Assembly: GCA_018389105.1 (NCBI GenBank)
Contig: JACATO010000330.1
Span: 186,001 to 250,000, forward strand
Source of the DNA: Nautilus pompilius
Lineage: Eukaryota > Mollusca > Cephalopoda > Nautilida > Nautilidae
DNA length: 64,000 nucleotides
Direction of reading: 5' to 3'
A program made the translations under genes and the position numbers. The notes beneath the pieces are model-generated. The model was not told where the DNA came from and ran no database searches. It worked only from the letters and a program-made list of their open reading frames with translations. Below are positions 1 to 11,800 of the stretch, piece by piece (positions within the stretch are counted from its first letter, which is position 1; every line of letters begins with the position of its first letter).

Positions 1-188
1 ATGGAGGAGGAAACCGGGGGGGGGGGGAGTCGACGACTGTAGTCGTCCTTGACGAGGACAAGCAGTCACCAGGTTAGATCCCGCGATCCCCGACATCTCT
101 ACATCACCCCCCCCCTCCACCACCACCAACAACAACCCCGGTATTTTACGGTCCCCTTTACTTTACAGACACCAATCCAGGCTCGAAA
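1..188 (+). other. 5' flank / probable 5' UTR of the acyl-CoA ligase
   Basis: Low-complexity, GC-rich leader with a G run (about 18-27), a C run (about 108-115) and CAC/CAA repeats. A polypyrimidine stretch ending in ctttacag (161-168) resembles a 3' splice site. The short frame at 49-231 is compositional and was not called. No TATA box seen. Confidence 0.4.
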
Positions 189-1808
189 ATGGCTTCCTCC
201 TTCGTCAACGAGCGCCAGGCGGAAAGGTTAGTCTACGAGACGATCCCGACGAGGCTGAGACGATTCGCCGAGGAGGATCCCGACAGAGAGGCCCTGGTCG
301 TGTACAGCTCCACCAAGCGGCGGGAGAGTCTCACGAGATCTCAGCTGGTCGCGAGATCGCGAGCCTTCGCGAGGGGCTTGGTCAGCAGGGGCGTGGAGAG
401 AGGCGACCGGATCGCCACCTGTCTCCCCAACTGCGTCGAATGGCTGGTGTACGAGCTGGGCATTATGACGGCCGGGGCCATCCCCGTCCACACCTACTGG
501 GACACAACCGACATGGGGTCGTCGGTGGGGCGATCGGAATGTCGCCTGCTGATCCTGGACCCGGGCGAAGACGGGGAGCGATGGGAAGAGCTGAATAAAG
601 TGGTGGAGGTGAGAGGAGGAGGAGTCGTGGATGATGCCAACTTCCCGTTTCTGAAGACAGTGGTCTGTACGCCGGGGCCGTACGAGCATCGCGGCCTCCT
701 GGCGTCGGACCTGATGTTGGAAGGCGACGCAGATGATGAGAACTTCCCGAACATTAACCCCGACGACGTGGCGCTTATGTTTCCCACGTCAGGCAGCACG
801 GGGATCCCCAAATACGTACCCCACACCCATTTCGGCCTAATCAACAACTTTCTGAGCTCGTGCGAGGTGTTCGGGGTACTGCCCGGCGATGTGTATTACG
901 TAGGTCGGCCCCTCGCCTGGCTGGCCGGCTTCCCCTTCAGCTTCATCGCCGCCGGAGCGAAACACGTCACGCTGGACATTCGGATAATAACAATCGAGGA
1001 AAACGTCCAGTTTATAGCGCAGCTGCTGAAGGAGGAGAGATGCACATTTGCCATTCTTTTGCCATCCTTTGTATCCCGCTTGGAGGAAGGTGATCTGCAC
1101 GGTCTCACCTGTCGCACGGTACTGCTGGGCGGCCAGATGATCACGGAAGACGCCGTGAAGGCGGCCCTTCGGTTCACGGAAGTGGTCAAGGTCATCTACG
1201 GCAGCACAGAAACGCTAGGGATCTCTTCGGGGATGTATTTAAGAGACTCCGAATACCGTACAGGGAACTGCGGCCGCCCCATTCCCGGCACACAGGTCAA
1301 AGTCACGGACGAGGAAGGGGAGCTCGCCAGCGTCAACCAGATAGGGAGAATTCATACGAGAAGCATCTTCCTCGCCCAGCCGGGTTGGATCGCGATGGAC
1401 GACCTGGCGTCCATCTCCAGCAGGGGCGAGGTCATCCTGGAAGGGCGAATAGATGATAAAATCAAGAAGGGACCCCGTCTGATAAGTCCGTACCAAGTGG
1501 CTGCCGAAATCAGGAAGTTCCCAGGCGTTCACGACGTCGCCATCTTCGGAGTTCCGGACGAGGAATTCGGACAGGCCGTTTGCGCTTGTGTCGAACCCCG
1601 ATCTGTCGAGCACTTCGACCTGGACGAGCTGAAGGGCTTTTGCAACAGCGTCATGGCGCCCAAGCAATCTCACGAAAGGATTTCTATTGAGCCCGGACAT
1701 TACTTTGTATTCGAAAACTTTCCAAAAACATCTTCAGGGAAAACCGACCTAAAGAATCTTCGGGAAGTTGTTTTCGAAAAGCTTTTGAAGCAATCGTCTG
1801 GCGATTGA
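189..1808 (+). CDS. Acyl-CoA ligase, AMP-forming (ANL superfamily), intronless
   Basis: A 539-residue uninterrupted frame. ANL enzymes adenylate a carboxylate with ATP and then form a CoA thioester; 4-coumarate-CoA ligases and ACSF2-type medium-chain acyl-CoA synthetases are the nearest-looking relatives. Visible motifs: the P-loop-like AMP-binding motif PTSGSTGIPK (residues 199-208), the A5 motif YGSTE (337-341), a degenerate A7 motif with the acidic pair MDD (403-405), the hinge EGRIDDKIKKG (418-428), GVPDEEFGQ (454-462), and the A10 motif PKTSSGK (512-518) with the expected catalytic Lys518. Length is normal for the family. The C-terminus (SSGD) lacks an SKL-type peroxisomal signal, and no clear N-terminal targeting peptide is seen. 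The start at 189 is the first Met before conserved sequence. A possible 3' splice site (ctttacag, 161-168) lies 20 bases upstream, so a 5' UTR intron may exist. The gene is intronless and much more GC-rich than its surroundings. Substrate unknown. Confidence 0.9.
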   Translation: MASSFVNERQAERLVYETIPTRLRRFAEEDPDREALVVYSSTKRRESLTRSQLVARSRAFARGLVSRGVERGDRIATCLPNCVEWLVYELGIMTAGAIPVHTYWDTTDMGSSVGRSECRLLILDPGEDGERWEELNKVVEVRGGGVVDDANFPFLKTVVCTPGPYEHRGLLASDLMLEGDADDENFPNINPDDVALMFPTSGSTGIPKYVPHTHFGLINNFLSSCEVFGVLPGDVYYVGRPLAWLAGFPFSFIAAGAKHVTLDIRIITIEENVQFIAQLLKEERCTFAILLPSFVSRLEEGDLHGLTCRTVLLGGQMITEDAVKAALRFTEVVKVIYGSTETLGISSGMYLRDSEYRTGNCGRPIPGTQVKVTDEEGELASVNQIGRIHTRSIFLAQPGWIAMDDLASISSRGEVILEGRIDDKIKKGPRLISPYQVAAEIRKFPGVHDVAIFGVPDEEFGQAVCACVEPRSVEHFDLDELKGFCNSVMAPKQSHERISIEPGHYFVFENFPKTSSGKTDLKNLREVVFEKLLKQSSGD

Positions 1809-4800
1809 GTCTTTGCTGTTGGCATGAGGAATGTTTGCTTTATAATACTACTAAATCCTAAGCTAAACCACAGATTAATCAAACATTGTCTTAATTTTAA
1901 CCACTATGATCGTCATTGTAATGTTTAGAGAAGGAAGCTGGCGACGAACTGGTTCAAATCTTAACAACTTCACCATGGTAACATCCCAAAACATAGAATA
2001 ACAAATCCTTATTGTTGCGCATTTATTACCCGAGTAGACAAACAGACACTACAGGTTGGCCAGATGGAATAATAAAAATGGGTAATTTTACCATAACTTG
2101 CTGCATGTCAAACAAGTAAATGTTAATAAAACTAATAACATTTAAACTTTGTGCAGCTGTCCTTAACAGTATGTCTGGAAGGCTAGAGTGACAATCAAAT
2201 TGACTAATTATGAAAGAAGAAACATGCACAGTTAATTATTAGACTAGAATATCCCCAGAAGGCCTTTTTATGCCCACTTTTTACTAACCTCACCTGCAGG
2301 AGGAAGATCGTTAGATAAGCAGATCATCCTTTTTCAACATCATTAATAATTACAACTGAAGATTGGAATATTTCTGAACTGTGCAGCAGTAATAAGTTAC
2401 TGATTAACAACTGAATGCTTTCTTTTCAAACGTCACTATGTACCTTTAAGGAATCAAGGGACTCGCATCTAGCATTAGTACGTTACATATCCACATCGTC
2501 TGTCATCTCAAACTTGTTGGGTGATAGCCCAAGATCACTTCCATTAACCAAGAAATGTTAGGAAACGGTACATGATTGGTGCCCTTCTATATTTTTACCC
2601 TAAAGCTGAATACTATTCATGTACAATCCAGAGGTAAAATGTATATCAGTGCTGACTCAGCATCTTTTTATTAGATTCATTCCTGTCAGCTACTTAAAAG
2701 GAACAATAGGAACGTAAACATGAGGGTTCGCCCTTTTGCGTTATGCCTGTATAAATCAGGCAGGAAACAGAAGACAGAATTTGTCTTAAAGGATTTTATT
2801 ACAATTACCTGTACCATTAACACTTTTATAGTGAAGAAACTAACAGTATACATTCCACTGTTGTAACAGAGGATATTCAATTTACTTTCCAATCCTGTTT
2901 TTTTTTTCTTACTGTAACCTGCGATAGAGAAAAAAACAATAAAAAACAAAAAACCAGCCAATTCTTTCGGATTTGTTTTGATTTTGTGTAAATGAATACA
3001 AAGTCCTTTAATGCAGTCAGTGAGAAAACTAAAATGTAAAGCTACAGGTTACTTATGACTGAAACAATTCCACTAAGCCATAGATTTCCTGACATATCAT
3101 AAAGTTCTCCATAAAATGTAAAAAGTAAATAGTGTAGTTTTGATGGATTTTAATTTATACCAGTCTTCTGGTCAGCTGATTTACTCAATAAATGCAGTTA
3201 ACCCTTTCAGTATGCCTACACGGAGTTACTGTCATGATTATTAACCACTCCACAATTTCCTGGAATATTTTTCAAAGGGTTTGCCTTTTGTTCCATCATT
3301 TAATTTTTAAGTTAGTAGAGTAATTGTTACAAATGTCTGGTGGACAAATTTTATTGGATAAAAATAAATCAGGTAAATTAATGTCGCAGGTTCGGTGACT
3401 GGAAGATTTATAACGCAAGGTTATTCCATGAGTGACGCCATACTGAGAAGATTCTAGAAAACGAGCATTTACTCCAATCACGTATGGAAATAACTGTAGT
3501 AGTTTTACAAATCTAACCATTCTAGAACAGTTAGATAAAAAGGCTTAAATATAATAAATCAACCCCCCCCCATCCACGTATATCCTCAAAGTATCTCCAC
3601 CATATCACAGGCTGGTGCTGATAAATGACTAGACCAGCTAAAATTCACACCTGAAAGTTTACCTTAATATACTATCATACACACCCGGGTAATCTCTATG
3701 ATAAAAGGACTGAATGCATTAAGTAAAATAATATTGTGAAATATGATGCTCAGCTTACTCTAATAATCTGGTTGTGGTAAGACAGAATAACCACTGAAAT
3801 GACTATGAGGCTGTTGCATTCCAGTTTCCTTGAAATGACAATTAAATAACTAGATTATTTTAAATAAAAATTAAGCAATACCTATCTGAAGTAGTATGTA
3901 CTGTCATGTGGCTGAGAGGTTGGCCGAACTGTTCTGTTTTTAGTGGTAATTAGAGATGCTAACAGCTTCTCTACATATCATTGACTCATGTTCTCATGGA
4001 AAACAGATTCAATTAAACAAACTCAAAACTCTTTTATTGTGTATGGAGAAGTTGCACGTGGCTTAGTTACTGGCCCTGTTTATCATGCAATATATCAATG
4101 TACTGATTTGATTTATCTAATCACATAGGTAAAGAATTGTAGAGGGAATCTACTGCTTCTGTTTACAGCCCTCCCATGTCTGTCTCTGAATGGCACCATC
4201 TGGAATTAATTGTATTATTAATTTCTTTTCTTCATTATCCATTTCAAATCTAAGTTTTCTAAATATATGCATGTACTAGTTGTTTTATACATTGTATCAC
4301 ACTGTAAAATGACCTTTTTATTATTGTAGTGCAATAAACACGTGCTTTACAATCATTATCTGGCTTTGTGTTTGCTGGGCCTAAATATATCAATGGGTTA
4401 AGAAATAAGGGAAAACAAAACACAGCTGTAGTCAGATACATTGTTTATGGCAAGGTAAATATCGTTTTTATCGTTGCAGTTGTATTTTCTCTACCAACAT
4501 GTAAAACATTCATTAAATATGCTATTGTAAAAGACGCCAACAACATTAATACATAAAATAGCATCTGTATAGAGTTACTGTTCCTTAATGGACTCTTGAG
4601 AAAAAGGTTAGCTGTTTCAATAAGAACTGACCATGGTTTATTTCAACATAAAGTTTTGCCAAACTGGTCATAAATTATTTTCAAAGTAATGGTAGATTCT
4701 CCTTTCAATAGCTGTACGTACATATACTGCAAACAGATTTTATCAGAGCTAATCCATATAGAAGGAAAGAACAGTTTAAGTAGATACCTTAATTGTTTAG

Positions 4801-5795
4801 GTTTTGACAGGTGAGACAGCAGTACCGTGTTCATACTGTGTTGTTCTTTAATAGGTATTTTATAGAAAATACACAGGTAAATTATTTTAACCTACCCAGT
4901 GAGATCAGAGTTCCCAACTCTCTGAAAAAATTAAATGATGTACAGTGAGAAGTAAATGCCAACACTCAACTGAATATCTATAAACTGGTTATAGTTGTTT
5001 CTTTTCTAAAAAATCATTCTGGTCAGTTTTTAACCTTTTAGCCTCAGTTGTTACTGATACCATTAATTTAAACTATCTGTTTTACTGAATCACTGACAGC
5101 AAAACTTCTCTTATAGCAATGATTACCTGAGAATTTTAGAAAGGAAAAAAAAAAGTGTGTCAGTTGGTACTGAGTCAAGAACTTCTTAGAAGGAATGGTT
5201 TCTCATCATTGCATAATTTCAGAGAAATGTACACCAGTTATAACATTTATCAATAGTCATGTAGTTAATCTACCTCTCTACTTAATACATTTCACTTGAC
5301 ATTTGAGCAGGTGATGCACATCTTTTTTGATGACATATTACTCATTGACCTATCTCACAAATAAAAGCATAGTAGTACTGATGCAGGGCCAGCAGTAACA
5401 CAAGGCTAAAGTTATTTTCATCCTGCAGAGATTTTAAAGGGAACAAACTTGGTGTAGTAACAGAATCTGAGTATTATTAGAAACTAAAAATAAAACCTCT
5501 ACTTCTAATTAGCAAACTTATTTGTTTTTTCCTCAATATTGACAGTTAGCATTTCACATTAGTGTACTGTTCTACATTAAGATGAAAATAATCCTTATTT
5601 TAAAAGCTGTTCACAATGATTAATAACACATGCTGTTAGATTTTTGTGTGTGTGTTGTTACATCTGCAAAAAATAAAAAGTAAAACTATCATAGTATACA
5701 GAATGTTTCCATCAAAGATTATAAGTGATTATATCTTGAAAGACTCAGCTATTTACCATATTAGATAGACAAATCAGAGCAGCAAGAAAATTCTA
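1809..5795. other. Intergenic spacer between acyl-CoA ligase and SPATA18
   Basis: AT-rich sequence with no coding segment that resembles a known family; all frames are short. It should contain the 3' UTRs of both genes, which are transcribed towards each other. No RNA gene or mobile element was recognised. Confidence 0.6.
2071..2076 (+). promoter_or_regulatory. Candidate polyadenylation signal of the acyl-CoA ligase
   Basis: AATAAA hexamer about 260 bases after the stop codon, and the first canonical one seen downstream on this strand. In AT-rich DNA such hexamers occur by chance, so it is only a candidate. Confidence 0.35.
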
Positions 5796-5849
5796 CTATC
5801 TCCAGCTGGGACTTCTGCTGTGCGATGGACTTCTGGATCTATACCGCCT
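5796..5849 (-). CDS. SPATA18: SPATA18 coding exon 10 (stop)
   Basis: Seventeen codons plus TAG: RRYRSRSPSHSRSPSWR. The Arg-Ser tail parallels the RSRSPSP-rich end of vertebrate SPATA18, which supports such a short exon. Acceptor tgtttcag. Confidence 0.85.
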   Translation of the reverse strand, partial: RRYRSRSPSHSRSPSWR

Positions 5850-8800
5850 CTGAAACAGAAAACAAGAACAGTCTGTAACACAGCAGTACACAAGTGTAAT
5901 ACAGGTAGTTAATAATAATAAACACTACATTTTAGTATGTTTTTGCACCAGTCTGTGCTTCTGTTGATAAAGAAAGAAAACCTAAACTAGAGCGATCCCT
6001 TTTGACTGTTAGAGCAAAACTCGTTCTCTCATTAGTTACAACCAAAAACATAAGGCTGAGTTGATCTTCAACAAAATTACACGTTTTCCACAGACTAAGG
6101 GAGAGTTTTATTATGAAGCTGTCAAGTCACAACAGTTTTTCTTTTTAATTCTGTTGTTATTGCTGTCTGCTAATGAACCTGAAAATGCAAACCCTGTGAC
6201 AAGTTAGATACTGAAACTCACTTATGAAAGCTAAGTAGCCAGAGTTTGAACCACAGGTTCTGCAGCAGGCAGCTCTGTCTTGCACGGCTGGCCCGACTTC
6301 TTTAACAAAGGTGATGGGAAAACTAGCCTTTTAGTTTGTTTAGATAACGCAATGCCAACAACTTATCATTTCTAGAGCAGAGAATCATGCCAATTTCTTA
6401 CGAATAGATCCAACAGTGAATGTTTCCACACACACACACACTGATCTTTGTCAGTATGTTTTGATTATTAAAGATAAAGGGGTCTTGTGGGAAGGTGATG
6501 GATTTGGTAGATAGATTTTTTTTATGGGGGGTGGTTAGATGTAAGATAATTAAAGAGAATTATTTGACTCTCACATAAGGGGGGATAATCAACGGTTTAA
6601 TCATAATGACTGAGAGACTACGGTAACCGATTTATGTAATCAATGCAACTGCATCTCATGCATTCAAGCTACTGTCACCATCTTATCGAATAATTAATTG
6701 TAGCAAGAATACAAACTGAATGTTGGCAGCCACTCTTTGCTCTGATGACTGTTATAAATCACTATTTAAAAATGCAAACAAATTTGAAACTATTTTTTAT
6801 TTCATGCATCTTATAAATCAACATTTCAGTTGTAAAGTTAAAGATGTGTATTGTTTTCTTGACTCGTCATCGGAGTGTGTCCCCTTCCATGGTCAGTTCT
6901 CCGCAGTTGCAAAGAGCATGAAAGCAAAATGAAGTGAAACAGACTTGTCAAAACTGGTTAAATCCATGAAGGTTTCAACACCAAAAGTAATGTTGTATGT
7001 ACAAGTTGAGGTGGAAATTTTAAGTAAATATTGGCTTCCAACTTTGCCCCATACACCGTCAAATACAGTAAATCTTTCTAAATCAATCTTTGAAATTAGA
7101 TTTTCACTGTTGTTCACCAGTGTATGCTAGCATGCGTGGAGAGAAGGTAACAGATTTTCTGGTCTTCGAGAACGTACCTCGATAGCAGATCATACTACCT
7201 AAAAGTACAGATGCTGTGTGGGTGGTGGTTCCCTCATACTATAAACAAAACTCATGCCTCCAGGTGTTTGCTTGTAATCTGTGAACATCATTATTATTAC
7301 TAATGACTTTCAAGTGAGTTTACTTTGTGTACAACAACAACAATATCCAAGTCCATAGGTAGGCAACACACATAAAAACGTCTGGATCTAAAAGATCTGA
7401 TGCTACTCTTCTCTGTGAAGATGAAGAACAAAAGTATGCATCCTTTCAGAATATTACAAAAAAACTACAAAAGGCAGAAATAAAAATATTTGAAAGAGAC
7501 CTTAATACTGCATAGGAGAAGCAATGTCTCTTTGAGAAAAAAGCAAACAAATATTTTCAGTGTTAAGACAATGGGATAGTTGAAAACATTCTTCTGTACC
7601 ACTGTCTGTCTTTCTTTTATACAAACATTTAAAAAAAACAACTCATTCACTAAAAATACTCAATGTATTAACCACAGTTATTTCTCTGGACTTTTAATTC
7701 TGTTCCAATCAGTAATTGTATAAACGACATTTAGCCACAAGCCATGAATCAGCAATAATCACGTAGATGAAATTTACCAAGGAAACAATTTTTATATATG
7801 TTTACAAATTTATTTCATATAAAATATGATCATTATGCCTCACCTGGTCACTGCTGCTGCAGGTAACAGCCTCCCCTTGGGCTAGCACCTTGCGGCTGTC
7901 AGACAGGCTAGCTCCCAGGTAGATACATGGCCATACATAGTGGCTCACAATTTTGCTTGTGAAATCAGAGTCCCCACTGCGACGGTATCTTCAAATAAAT
8001 AAGCAAATGCTGGATGTGCAGTAATCTAATAAACTTAAACAAAAGCAGACACAGACAGGCAGAAAACAGACTGAGTTGATGATTTTCAAGACAAGGCAGC
8101 TATTTTGTTAGTTAATAAAAATGATTATAACATTATAAGCTAAAGATCTTTTTTTATTTTTTGTAATCCCTCAAAATCTGAGTCTGCAGATTCTCTACCA
8201 TACTTATTATACTACATTATACAGGATATTATTCATTCTTATAATTTCTGGTAATTTATTGCTGTTTTCAAATAAGCGAATGTATTGAGAATACGAGTAA
8301 TCTCCACTTTCAAAAATATAAGCTGGTTAAATTGGACAAATAATATTCCTTTACCTATTATTTCTTATGGAGAAATATGTAAGTCCAATGTAGGTTTGCC
8401 CTTACAGTATTAATGGGGACTTCCCTGCAAGTATTCTGTGCTGAGCTGGTAGGGCTGACCCAACCCTCCCTCCATTACTGATGCTGTAGTCAGAAAGACC
8501 AACTAAGGGATCACAGGGGCTTTTGCAAATATTAAAAAGTAATTAGTCTAATTAATAGGAAGCATCATTTTATAAGCTGCAATATGATGTTTACACTATA
8601 GATTTTAAATACATTTTGTTGATAATTATTACTATTTTTTTTTCTTTCACACAAAAACTCTACAGTGGAGCTTTAAACTGTTATAAAGAGGAACAACATT
8701 CTATACTAAACAAACCTTATAAAAAATGAAAATTTTATTTTGTTTAGCTCTATAAAAGATACTCACTTTATGGGATCAAAGACGGTCTTTGCTCCCAGGT

Positions 8801-11800
8801 CAATGTCCAGTGGAATGACCAACAAGGACATGTTCCATCCAAGTTTACAGGCTTCTCGGATATATGGGCGAATGATGGAGATACTGGTGCCAGAGGGCAG
8901 CAAATGGCTGAGAGTTGTGTCCACCTCATGGATTACATCCTTAGGAAAAGACAGCAGTCTCTATTTAACAGTGAACTGTCTTCAGATTGCTTCATACTAA
9001 CAAAGATAATGTGACATAAAACAGTAATTTCAAGGTCCAGAGTGGTATGAGAACCAATCTGCTGTTCTTGATCCTGAAGGACATCTGCATAGCTAGGATT
9101 ATAAAAAAAAACTGATTGGCATATTTTCAGCAAGATTATCATCATTTGATCTAGCCACTGTCCACACTGTCTGTACATGGCAAACTACTGAATGATTATA
9201 TATGCTGATCCAAGCAGGAGATTTGTAGAGTTAAGAGACTATGGAATTTTACAAACTACTTCATAAATAAGAAAACTGTGTTGGAAATGTAATGCACAAT
9301 GACTATAAGCAAAATATTTTATACATCTGATGATTTAAGCATCTGTGCTCCACAAGTATCATCAGTGATAATCAGACGATGTAAAGGAGGCTCCAAGACA
9401 TTACAGGAGTATACTTTCAATAAATCCATTTGAGCACAAAAAAAGCAGAAGATCACAGGTAGAATTACTCACTGACACCATGCTAGTCAGATCGAATGGA
9501 CCACAGTTCTTATTCAAGAAATCCTGGACCACATCATCAACGTTCTCAGTGCCATCGTATTTTTCATCAAAGGTTTCTCGTAGTTTCATCTTGTATTGAT
9601 GGAGAGCAAAGCGCCCAGCTGCAAAAGCTTTCTGTGGAGGGTGAACAAAATACATTAGGAAAACATTGCAGATGAATCAGCCATTTTTGAATTTGATTAT
9701 CTCAAGTTGTTCTGTCGAGTAAAAAGAAAATTGTCAGCATTTGAAATTATAAGTCCTTCACTCACTTCAGAAAGGAAGTTTCAAATGGAAAAGGTAAAAC
9801 AAAGCACAGTAAATGTAAATCATATAAATTAAGACAAGGGTTCGACAAGAAGTATCATATAATACCCTTAATTTGTTTATTCTCACCATGCAAGCTCCTC
9901 TCCACACATTCAGAACTAAATGTTCACTTAACAGTAAAATGTCTGCAGAAATTCAATAAATACTTATTCTCTACATTTTACTTAAATCTATATAGTGATC
10001 TTCGATGTCGGAAAGCAATTGTCCAAAATAGAAATTTCTTTGGTGTTACAACTTAAATATTAATTATTTTCACATTTCATCATCAGAATCAATATTTGTC
10101 CTAATATACAAGAATTTTACATAGAAATTATGATTATTATTGAGATAGAAGCTACCAAACATTCCCACATATGCACATAGTATCAAAAAAGGAGTAAAAT
10201 AATAATAATAATATATAATGATATATATTTAATATTTTGAATAGTATTTAAGAACTCATGGATTCAAGAGAGCATTTATTTGGAAAACACTGCCAGGAAT
10301 TAAAAGAACCCTGAATTGTTAATTCTATTTAAAAGGATGTTTTCATCTACAGACTTTCTTTGCATGTGTGTCTGAGATAGAACGAGAGATATTTAGCATA
10401 GAGTTTGTCATTCTAAAACACTAAAAAAATTGCTAGTGAATAAATCTGAAAATATTTTAGTATTACTGCTCAAAACTAAGGAACAAAAGTACAGCATGAT
10501 CTTGTTGTTTTATGTCTCTTTGGATGGCAGACAACTATCAGTGGTGAGGTTAATTTGCTGTAAAGATTGGAAGTGAAATACTTCAGGGAATATAAAATGG
10601 TACAAACTAGAATATTGTTCATTTTGAAATACGCAGCATACTTACCTAAGAGTGGTAATTACTAGGGTCATTCAACTAAAACTTAGCTGAAATAGCATTA
10701 CCATAATGATATCCAGCTGAGTATCATTTGAGTGTACCTCTGTTATGTCCATAGATGGCACCACTGAATGGCTAATGGATCCAGTTTAAGTAATCTCACA
10801 TCACAGCATCCTGTATGCTGCATGACTTGTGTGGGGAGCCAGTACAATTAGTCAAGTGTTTTATTTCTGCAATCCATTGAGCTAAACTCAAATATCTGTA
10901 TGGAAGATGACATTTGCACACGAAGGCTTCACAAAGCAAGAAAAATATAACGTGGTTAAAAAAACTGTCCCATTTCTATTAAGACCTTTTCTTTTTGCTT
11001 TTACCTGGTGCTGGGAGGGGGTTAGGGTCTATGAGAAGTTAAATGCCTACCCTGAAAACAGCAAAGAGAATTCTCTCATTACGAATCTTGTCATTGCCAT
11101 ACAGCCTCATGGTGTTCATGGCTTCACGGCGCTCAGTGAAGTACATTTCCTTGAAGCGACGTACGTACTGATCTTGTCGAAGCTGCTGCAGCTCATCCAT
11201 TGTAGCCCGAGAGCTTCTTGGATACCTATAACAAACAAAAAACAGATGAATTAATGTCCAACATTAATTAATTAATTAAACAAACTGATTTGAGACTCTT
11301 CAGCATGTGAAAACAAAAAAAAATGCATGTACACAAGTTCTATAGACACTGCAGTAATCTATTGCATGCAAGCCATCATCAGAATCTTGCTGCCTACTAG
11401 CTTGGCAGTGGACACACATTTGTACTGATGAAATTTTAAATGTAACTAAAACAGTCTCTTTGGGTAATAAAAAATTAAAATTATGAATTATCCAAGTAAA
11501 ATTATCAACATGCATTTATATACCAAAGCTGTAAAGTATTATTTTGCATTATGGGGAGAGCCAGAGTTTGTTCTTCTCTTCAGTGCATCTTGTTTTATTT
11601 TTTTAAAAGTATAAACATATCACATCAATGGTTTATAAACAAGATCCAAAATCAAATTAAAGTTGCCACGTTTTCCCTAGATGCTTTCTTTTTCTCTCAG
11701 CAAACTGGCTCCCTAGTGATGAAATGATTAGTCCAAATATGGTATAAACAATGTTCGATGAAAATATTCTTCCACAACTGAACCACCAACATTAAATCGA

